Part shown: positions 58,180 to 64,000 of the stretch, in pieces
Numbering within the stretch: the stretch's first letter is position 1
How the letters are laid out: each line of letters begins with the position of its first letter
Assembly: GCF_022095675.1 (NCBI RefSeq)
Contig: NZ_JAHYSG010000044.1
Coordinates: forward strand, 27,544 to 91,543
Reading direction: 5' to 3'
Length of the DNA: 64,000 nucleotides
Source of the DNA: Dactylosporangium sp. AC04546
Lineage (GTDB): Bacteria > Actinomycetota > Actinomycetes > Mycobacteriales > Micromonosporaceae
Made by a program: the position numbers and the translations under genes
The notes under the pieces: model-generated
Told to the model about the DNA's origin: nothing
Databases searched by the model: none
The model's input: the letters and a program-made list of their open reading frames with translations, nothing else

Positions 58180-59130
58180 TCAGCGTTGCTGGAGTACCTG
58201 TGCCAATCTGGGCAGCGCGTCGAGGGGGTCGGATTCGGCGGGGATCATGACGACGCTGGTGGCGCCGGCGGCGTGTCGCGCCGCGATCTGGGTGTGGACC
58301 TCGTCGGGTGTGCCGGCGAGTGACAGTTCCCGGAGCCAGGTGTCGGGCATGGTTGCCGCGAACGCTTCGGGGCCGGTGGACGTCTGGCGGTGCCGGGCAA
58401 GGTCGGCGGCGAAGGATAGTGGGGCGAGGTGTGGTGCCCAGTCCGGCTCGCCGATCCAGGTCAGGCCGGGGCGTACGAGTTCGCGGGCGGCGTTGCCGTC
58501 GGGGCCGACGGCTGCGGCGTCGTAGGTGATGACTTCCGGTGCGGCCGCTGCGAGGCGCTCGATCGAGTCGCGGATGTAGGGCGGTGCGGCGGGCTCGGCC
58601 AGGAGGAGTCCGTCGGAGACCTGGCCGGCGACGGCGATGGACTTCGGGCCGCGGACGCCGAGCACGACCGGTGGTACGACCTGCGGTGTCTCGCCGATGA
58701 TGACGCCTTCGACGTTGACGTACCGCCCGGCGGCGGGTCCGGGTTCGCCGCGGATCAGCGTGCGGAGGGCGATCGTGTATTCGCGCAAGAGGGTGAGGGG
58801 GCTGGCGGGGCGGGCGCCGACCTGGCGCATCCAGTCGGGCATGCCGTGGCCGATGCCTGCGATGAGGCGCCCGGGGAACAGCTGGGCGAGGGTGGCGAGC
58901 TCCATCGCGGCGAAGGCGGCGTTGCGGGCGCCGGCGGGCAGGATGCCGATGCCGACGACGATGTGGGAGGTGGCGGCGAGGACGGCGCCGGCCTGGGCCA
59001 CGCCGCCGCGGAAGCCGAGATCCTCCACGACCCACAGCTCGTCGAAGCCGAGTTGCTCGGCGGTGCGGGCGTAGGTCAGCACCTGCTGCGGGGGAAGGTC
59101 CCGCGGCAGCATCACTCCGACACGGGCCAT
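58180..59130 (-). CDS. LLM-class (luciferase-like) flavin- or F420-dependent oxidoreductase
   Basis: The 316-residue protein has the TIM-barrel luciferase-like pattern ARVGVMLPRDLPPQQVLTYARTAEQLGFDELWVVEDLGF, IVVGIGILPAGARNAAFAAMELATL and RLIAGIGHGMPDWM. F420 or FMN is the expected cofactor. It is the last gene of a DeoR-HAD-LLM operon, overlapping the HAD gene by 19 bases. The substrate is unknown. Confidence 0.88.
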   Translation of the reverse strand: MARVGVMLPRDLPPQQVLTYARTAEQLGFDELWVVEDLGFRGGVAQAGAVLAATSHIVVGIGILPAGARNAAFAAMELATLAQLFPGRLIAGIGHGMPDWMRQVGARPASPLTLLREYTIALRTLIRGEPGPAAGRYVNVEGVIIGETPQVVPPVVLGVRGPKSIAVAGQVSDGLLLAEPAAPPYIRDSIERLAAAAPEVITYDAAAVGPDGNAARELVRPGLTWIGEPDWAPHLAPLSFAADLARHRQTSTGPEAFAATMPDTWLRELSLAGTPDEVHTQIAARHAAGATSVVMIPAESDPLDALPRLAQVLQQR

Positions 59131-59813
59131 GACGACAACCTCCGGTCTGTCTGGTGAAGCGGGGGTACTGGCGATGCGAGCCGCGACGAACGTCGTCCCG
59201 CCGTGGTGGCGTCGATGGCCCGGGCGGCTGCGGCGGGGTCCGTGAACAGGTGGGTGTGCAGTCCGAGGCGGTCGGCGGCGTTGATGTTCTCGGCGCGGTC
59301 GTCGATGAACAGCAGGCGGTCGGGGGCGAGGCCGAGCGCGCGGCAGCACCAGAGGAAGGCGTCGGCGTCGGGCTTGGCCCGGCCGATGCGGCAGGAGAAG
59401 GCGATGAGGTCGAAGTGGCGCAGCCAGCGGGCGTGGTGCTGTTCGTAGTGGCTGGCGAGCTCTTCGGGGACGTTCGACAGGAGCGCCAGGTGCGTGCCCG
59501 CCGCATTGACTCGTTCGATCAGGGCGACCATGGCGTCGTCGACGGCGCTCCAGCTGGCGACGTCGGCGGCGATGAGGGCGGTGACGCGGTCGCCGTCGAA
59601 GGTGGTGCCCAGGGCGGTGGCGACCCATCGCCAGTACTCGGCGCCGGTGATCTGGCCCAGGTCGTAGGGGGCGCGCAGCCGCCAGTAGGCGTCCCAGAAC
59701 GCGGTGACCGGGGCGTCCGCCGTCTCGGCGAGCGTGCGCTTGGCCGCCTGGGACTGGTTGCGGGCGATGACGCCGAACAGGTCGAACAGGATGACGTCGG
59801 GCATGTTGATCAT
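59112..59813 (-). CDS. HAD-superfamily hydrolase
   Basis: The 233-residue protein has HAD motif I VILFDLFGV with nucleophile Asp11, motif II LLSNVPE, motif III Lys in GRAKPDADAF and motif IV FIDDRAEN. The +2 residue after the nucleophile is Phe, not Asp, as in the haloacid-dehalogenase-like branch, so it may be a dehalogenase or a phosphatase of the variant group. Its ATG overlaps the DeoR stop (ATGA). Confidence 0.88.
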   Translation of the reverse strand: MINMPDVILFDLFGVIARNQSQAAKRTLAETADAPVTAFWDAYWRLRAPYDLGQITGAEYWRWVATALGTTFDGDRVTALIAADVASWSAVDDAMVALIERVNAAGTHLALLSNVPEELASHYEQHHARWLRHFDLIAFSCRIGRAKPDADAFLWCCRALGLAPDRLLFIDDRAENINAADRLGLHTHLFTDPAAAARAIDATTAGRRSSRLASPVPPLHQTDRRLSSWPVSE

Positions 59814-60565
59814 ACCTTGTGGACGATGGTGCCGGCGGCGGTGAGTGCGTCGGTGTCGTCGCCGGCAGCGTCGTCGGTGGTGACGACCATGCTGAGGGCG
59901 GAGACGGGCGCCACGTAGGCCAGGGCGGTGCGGGAGAACTTGGCCGGTTCGGCGGCCGCGATCACGCGGTGGGCGGCGGCGATGATCGCGCGTTTGATCG
60001 CGGCGTCGGCGAGGTCGTAGGCGGTCATCCCATCCGCGGTCAGCCCGCAGCAGCCGAGGACCGCGGTGTCGAAGCGCAGCGCCGCCAGGGACGCCTCCGC
60101 GAGGGGGCCGGTGAGCGCGAGCTCGTCGGGGCGCGGTTCGCCGCCGGGGAGCAGCAGCCGCAGCTGCGGGCCGCCGACCAGGGCGTTGGCCGCGTGCATG
60201 GACAGCGGCATGATCGTGAGCCGGCGCGGGGCGAGCAGGCGGGCGACCTCCAGGCAGGTGGTGCCACTGTCGAGCACGACGGCCTCACCGTCGACGATCA
60301 GGCCGGCGACCGCCTCGGCGATGCGGCGTTTGGCGTCCTGACCCTCGTGGGTGCGCACAGCGAACGGGGGCTCCTCGCCGCGCAGGACAAGGCTGCGCGC
60401 GCCGCCGCGGTAGCGCTCGAGCATCCCCTGCTCGGCGAGCTGCTCCAGGTCCCGGCGCACGGTCATCTCGGACGTTCCGGTCAGCTCGGCCAGCCGGGTC
60501 ACGCCGAGCTGACCGGCCTGCTGGACGGCGTCGAGGATCCGCCGGTGGCGATCACTGATCGTCAT
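59810..60565 (-). CDS. DeoR-family transcriptional regulator
   Basis: The 251-residue protein has an N-terminal DeoR HTH (RHRRILDAVQQAGQLGVTRLAELTGTSEMTVRRDLEQLAEQGML) and a sugar-phosphate-sensing domain (LDSGTTCLEVARLL, DTAVLGCCGLTADGMTAYDLADAAIKRAII). It leads the operon with HAD and LLM genes and probably controls it in response to a phosphorylated sugar-like ligand. Confidence 0.92.
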   Translation of the reverse strand: MTISDRHRRILDAVQQAGQLGVTRLAELTGTSEMTVRRDLEQLAEQGMLERYRGGARSLVLRGEEPPFAVRTHEGQDAKRRIAEAVAGLIVDGEAVVLDSGTTCLEVARLLAPRRLTIMPLSMHAANALVGGPQLRLLLPGGEPRPDELALTGPLAEASLAALRFDTAVLGCCGLTADGMTAYDLADAAIKRAIIAAAHRVIAAAEPAKFSRTALAYVAPVSALSMVVTTDDAAGDDTDALTAAGTIVHKV

Positions 60566-60618
60566 GCCAGCGATTGAACACCAAGGCGCTCGCTAAAACA
60601 ACATCCAGAACACGAAGT

Positions 60619-60645
60619 ATGTTCATTATGTTTGAAATCATGTTC
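60619..60645. promoter_or_regulatory. Three ATGTTY hexamers, candidate DeoR operator
   Basis: ATGTTC (60619), ATGTTT (60628) and ATGTTC (60640) occur in an AT-rich patch 55-80 bp upstream of the DeoR start. On the minus strand they read as repeated RAACAT, a plausible multi-site operator overlapping the promoter. Confidence 0.45.
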
Positions 60646-60834
60646 GCTACTCCCCCGCCGGGTGGTGCCGGCCAGCGGAGTCTTCCTCAGCACCGTGCTC
60701 GTCCTGCCCGCGCTGGCGGCCGACACCTGGACGCTGAGGTAGTCACAGCGGAGACCCCCGTGCCGGGACAGCGAGCGGCCGTCCAGAACGCGACACTTGT
60801 TCGATCACCGGCGGCCGCACCGTAGGTTGGTGCG

Positions 60835-62520
60835 GTGACGTCGCTCGCGCGGTTCCTCCCGGTGGCGCGCCGAGCCGCGCACACCGCCGGCCGCTGGGCG
60901 GTGGAGGCCGGCCGCTGGGTCGTCGAGACCGGGCGCCGGGTCGCGCGCTGGGCCCGGCCCCGTGCGGCACAGGCCAGGCAGTGGGCCGTGGAGGAAGGCG
61001 CGCCCCGAGCCGCGCGAGCCGGACGGTGGGCCGCGCAGGAGACAGCGCAAGCCGGACGATGGGCCGCGGACGCCGGCCGCCGCGCCGCACGCCAGGCCGG
61101 GCCACGGGCCGCACAGGCGAGGCAGTGGGCCACGCGAGAGGCAGCGCACGCCGGACGATGGGCCGCGCGCGGGGACGGGCCCGGGGCCGGCGGCGCTCGG
61201 CGGCGGCTTCCGCACATTCCCCGGATCGTGGTCGCCGCCGGTGCCGCGCTCGCGACCCTCGTCGCCGTGGCAGCCGTCGCGGCCGCGCAGCTGCCCGAGA
61301 CGCCCGCGAGTGCCGGGCGGCTGATCACCGCGATCGGGCCCGCCGCCGTCGCCACCTCCGCCGAGGGGCTCGGGTGGACGGCGCGGTGGACCGCCGGGCC
61401 GAAGCGGTTCGTGGACGCGGGCGGCCGGGTGTGGGAGCCCGACGCGGCCGTCGCCGCGGGCGGGAGCGTGCGATCGGGCGTCGCCGGGGGCCGGGTCGCC
61501 GTGCCCTACCGGTGGACGCGCACCGGGACGCCCACCTGGACGCTGCCGGTACCGTCGCCCGGCACCTACGCCGTGGTCCTCTCGTTCGCCGCGACCGCCG
61601 CCAAGGGGTCGCCCGACGCCGAGGTCACCGTCCGGCTCGCGGACGGCACCGCGCCCCGGCTGCGGCTCGCGGGCACCACCGACGCCCGGGCCCGCCACGC
61701 GGTCGTGCTCGCCCGCACCGAGGGCTCCACGGTCGCCGTGGCGGTCGAGGCGGCCGCAGGCGTCGGGGGCGTCTCCGCGATCAGTGCGATCTTCGCCCGT
61801 ACCTCCACCGAGCTGCTCCACGAGGAGTTCTCCGACGACTTCGAGGGCGCCGCGGGGCGCCCCGACCCGAAGCGGTGGCGGTTCCAGACCGGCGCCACCG
61901 GCTGGGGCAACGGCGAGCTGCAGAACTACACCGACCGGCCGGACAACGGCGGCCGCACCGGCGACGGGCACCTCGCGATCGTCGCCCGGCAGGACGGCAC
62001 CGGCTACACCTCGGCCCGCATGCGCAGCGTCTTCGAGGCGCGGTACGGGCGGATCGAGGCCGAGCTGCGCGTGCCGTCCGGGGCCGGGCTGCTGCCCGCG
62101 TTCTGGATGCTCGGCGCCGACGTGGACCGCGCCGGCTGGCCGCAGGCGGGCGAGATCGACATCATGGAGTCGCTGGGCGACGCCGAGCCGGGCATCGTGC
62201 ACGGCGCGGTCCACGGGCCGGACGGCTCGGTCCGCGGCTGGGAACGCACGTGGATCGCGCGGCCGTCCGGCGGGCCGGCCAAGGGTTTCCATCGGTACGG
62301 GCTGGAATGGTGGCCGGGTGTGCTCCAATGGAGCGTCGACGGGGTGGTCCAGGGCGTGCTGCGGCCGGAGGACCTCAGCGCCAAGGAGCGATGGGTGTTC
62401 GAGGCGCCGGCGTTCCTGTTGCTCAACGTGGCTGTCGGCGGTCGCTGGCCGGGCAACCCGCCGCCGGCGACGGTGTTCCCGCAGACGATGTTGGTCGACG
62501 CCGTGCATTGGTGGCGTTAG
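60835..62520 (+). CDS. GH16 beta-glucanase-like hydrolase with TM anchor and repetitive N-terminus
   Basis: The 561-residue protein has an N-terminal 120-residue stretch built from imperfect AGRWA-x-x-A repeats rich in Arg, Trp and Ala, then a TM or signal helix (IVVAAGAALATLVAVAAVAAA), a beta-sandwich carbohydrate-binding-like domain (about 160-320) and a GH16 domain ending VDAVHWWR. The GH16 catalytic motif is GEIDIMES, with both Glu residues present. It should cleave beta-1,3 or mixed-link glucans outside the membrane. The cytosolic repeat segment is unusual for GH16. The start is GTG. Confidence 0.88.
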   Translation: MTSLARFLPVARRAAHTAGRWAVEAGRWVVETGRRVARWARPRAAQARQWAVEEGAPRAARAGRWAAQETAQAGRWAADAGRRAARQAGPRAAQARQWATREAAHAGRWAARGDGPGAGGARRRLPHIPRIVVAAGAALATLVAVAAVAAAQLPETPASAGRLITAIGPAAVATSAEGLGWTARWTAGPKRFVDAGGRVWEPDAAVAAGGSVRSGVAGGRVAVPYRWTRTGTPTWTLPVPSPGTYAVVLSFAATAAKGSPDAEVTVRLADGTAPRLRLAGTTDARARHAVVLARTEGSTVAVAVEAAAGVGGVSAISAIFARTSTELLHEEFSDDFEGAAGRPDPKRWRFQTGATGWGNGELQNYTDRPDNGGRTGDGHLAIVARQDGTGYTSARMRSVFEARYGRIEAELRVPSGAGLLPAFWMLGADVDRAGWPQAGEIDIMESLGDAEPGIVHGAVHGPDGSVRGWERTWIARPSGGPAKGFHRYGLEWWPGVLQWSVDGVVQGVLRPEDLSAKERWVFEAPAFLLLNVAVGGRWPGNPPPATVFPQTMLVDAVHWWR

Positions 62521-62529
62521 GGTACAAAG

Positions 62530-63717
62530 GTGACGTTCGATGCCATCGTCGTCGGTGCGCGCTGCGCCGGTTCGCCCACGGCCATGCTGCTCGCCCGCCA
62601 GGGCCACCGCGTGCTCCTGCTCGACCGCGCCGGCTTTCCCAGCGACGCGCTGTCGACGCACCTGATCCACGTGCCCGGGATGGCGTACCTGCGGCAATGG
62701 GGCCTGCACGACGCGGTGGTGGCGACCGGCGCACCGCCGCACGAGCGGTTCACGATGGACTTCGGCGCCTTCGTCATCGACGGCCCGCCGCCGGCGGTCG
62801 ACGGGGCTTCCCAGCCGTACTGCATCCGCCGCGTTCTTCTGGACAAGATCCTCGTGGACGCCGCGCGCGACGCGGGAGCCGAGGTGCGTGAGCACAGCAC
62901 CGTCGACGGGCTGCTCCACGACGCGGACGGGCGGGTCACCGGTGTGCGGGTGGCGGGCGAGGAGCTCGGCGCGCGGATCGTGATCGGCGCCGACGGGCTG
63001 CACTCGACGGTGGCCCGCGAGGTCGGCGCCGGCACCTACGACGCGACGCCGGCGCTGACCGCGGGCTACTACGCGTACTACCGGGGCGTGTCCGGCCCGG
63101 GCGCGGAGATCTACCAGCTCGGCGACCGGGCCGTGGTCGTGTTCCCCACCAACGACGACCTCGCGTGCGTCTTCGTCGCCTGCCCGATCGCGCAGTTCCA
63201 CGACTTCCGCCTCGACGTGGAGGGCAACTACCGCTCGGCGATCGGCCGGGTGCCGGAGCTGGCCGCCCGGGTCGAGGCCGGCGAGCGGACCGAGCGCATC
63301 CGCGGCACGGCCGACGTGCCGAACTTCTTCCGCGAGTCGGCCGGCCCCGGATGGGCGCTGGTCGGCGACGCGGGGTACCACAAGGACCCGTGCACGGCAT
63401 CGGGCATCACGGATGCCTTCACGTGCGCGTCGATGCTGGCCTCGGCCGTGGATCACGGCTTCGCGTCCGGTGACCTCGACGCGGCGGTCGCCGGATACGT
63501 CAAGGCGCGCGACGAGCGGTTCCGGCCGGCGCTGGCGCTGACCTGCCAGCTCGCGTCGATGGAGCCGCCGCCGCCCGAGATGGCCGCGCTGCTGGCCGCG
63601 GTGGCCGCGTCACCGGCCGAGACGACGCGGTTCCTCGGCATGATGCAGGGCAGCACGCCGGTGCCGGAGTACCTCTCGCCGGCCAACATCGGGCGCATCC
63701 TGTCGGGCTCGTCCTGA
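62530..63717 (+). CDS. FAD-dependent oxidoreductase of the geranylgeranyl-reductase/PHBH-like group
   Basis: The 395-residue flavoprotein has the FAD-binding GxGxxG-like N-terminus DAIVVGARCAGSPTAMLLARQGHRVLLLDR, the DG motif VIGADGLHSTVAREVGA and the GD motif WALVGDAGYHKDPCTASGITDAF. It should reduce or hydroxylate a lipophilic or aromatic substrate with NAD(P)H. ACAAAGG precedes GTG 62530, ten bases after the GH16 stop, so the two may be co-transcribed. Confidence 0.9.
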   Translation: MTFDAIVVGARCAGSPTAMLLARQGHRVLLLDRAGFPSDALSTHLIHVPGMAYLRQWGLHDAVVATGAPPHERFTMDFGAFVIDGPPPAVDGASQPYCIRRVLLDKILVDAARDAGAEVREHSTVDGLLHDADGRVTGVRVAGEELGARIVIGADGLHSTVAREVGAGTYDATPALTAGYYAYYRGVSGPGAEIYQLGDRAVVVFPTNDDLACVFVACPIAQFHDFRLDVEGNYRSAIGRVPELAARVEAGERTERIRGTADVPNFFRESAGPGWALVGDAGYHKDPCTASGITDAFTCASMLASAVDHGFASGDLDAAVAGYVKARDERFRPALALTCQLASMEPPPPEMAALLAAVAASPAETTRFLGMMQGSTPVPEYLSPANIGRILSGSS

Positions 63718-63760
63718 ACTGGCACTTCCCTTTCGCGTTACTTGCGCGTAACACTGGGGC

Positions 63761-64000
63761 ATGGTTTCTGCATCGAGAGTGCTGAAACATTCGCTTCGCG
63801 GCCGCGACCGCGAGCTCGCCCTGGTCCGCGCGCTGCTCAGGGCCGCCGCCGACGGCCACGGCGGCGCTGTGGCGCTGACCGGTCCCCCGGGCTCGGGCCG
63901 CTCGGCGCTGCTCGGCGCCGCCACGATGCCGGGCACCACCCGCCTCACGGTGACCGGCTGCCCCGCCGAAACCGCCCTGCCCGGCGCCGCCGTACACCGC
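63761..64000 (+). CDS. N-terminal part of an AAA/LuxR (LAL)-type regulator, cut by window end
   Basis: The first 80 residues show a short leader, LRGRDRELALVRALLRAAADGHGGAVALTGPPGSGRSALL with Walker A GPPGSGRS. This is the AAA_16 ATPase start common in large LuxR-type regulators, which usually end in an HTH beyond the window. The exact class cannot be decided from this part. A GTTAC/GTAAC inverted repeat lies just upstream. Confidence 0.75.
   Translation, partial: MVSASRVLKHSLRGRDRELALVRALLRAAADGHGGAVALTGPPGSGRSALLGAATMPGTTRLTVTGCPAETALPGAAVHR

Overview
This is high-GC DNA with a large share of GTG starts, dense ATGA/GTGA gene overlaps and actinobacterial families: CYTH-CHAD, EACC1, DrrAB-type exporters, standalone condensation-like proteins and type II acyl-carrier chemistry. 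A filamentous actinomycete, possibly of the Micromonosporaceae type, is the best guess from gene content; the taxonomy is inference. No rRNA, tRNA, CRISPR array or intact insertion sequence was found.

Layout. 1-11.7 kb is mostly ordinary: a truncated membrane protein coupled to a GH26-like glycosidase, an Hsp70-linker-TM-Kelch fusion, a double Lrp regulator, a 14-TM exporter, a MarR/hypothetical pair and a two-component system read together with two membrane proteins. 11.9-20.3 kb holds a condensation-like protein, a MazEF-type toxin-antitoxin pair, a metallo-beta-lactamase fold protein coupled to a DedA protein, a membrane phosphodiesterase coupled to a methyltransferase, a 15-residue lysine-rich micropeptide and a CYTH-CHAD protein. 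20.4-24.1 kb is a tight three-gene operon (EACC1, caspase-AlgH fusion, SIR2 protein) that looks like a defence or programmed-death system. 24.2-27.2 kb has a ParS/MbcA-like protein, a cupin-like protein, an alarmone-hydrolase-type HD protein and a berberine-bridge-type flavoenzyme.

27.2-53.3 kb is a specialised-metabolite locus. Its left part is the most unusual. Two divergent micro-ORFs encode internally repetitive peptides: MKNAALRNAALRNARL, and a 37-mer made of six RVVSG units behind an MSNAAL start. Each is followed by one or two GC-rich hairpins and then by a standalone condensation-domain-like gene, so each half reads peptide - hairpin - condensation-like enzyme. To the right lie an export, glycosylation, carrier protein and methylation operon (minus strand), then a long plus-strand operon with two AMP ligases, three carrier proteins, three ketosynthases plus two ketosynthase-like partners, a 4-hydroxymandelate-synthase-like dioxygenase, a PhyH oxygenase, a DUF3050 haem-oxygenase-fold protein, an E1 alpha/beta dehydrogenase pair and a further condensation-like protein. 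A convergent operon encodes a phosphopantetheinyl transferase, an HpgT-like aminotransferase and a hydroxymandelate-oxidase-like enzyme. Hydroxymandelate synthase, oxidase and aminotransferase together are the known route to (4-hydroxy)phenylglycine. No ketoreductase, dehydratase or enoyl reductase was seen, so any chain made here is probably short or unreduced.

53.4-64 kb returns to accessory metabolism: an SGNH hydrolase, an HSL-type esterase, a TmpA/TmpB-like organophosphonate-degrading pair whose HD protein keeps the PhnZ-type residue spacing, a MarR/EamA divergon with a perfect 12-bp palindrome, a DeoR-HAD-LLM operon with repeated operator-like hexamers, a GH16 enzyme with an odd repetitive N-terminus, a FAD oxidoreductase, and the start of an ATPase or LuxR-type regulator cut by the window edge.
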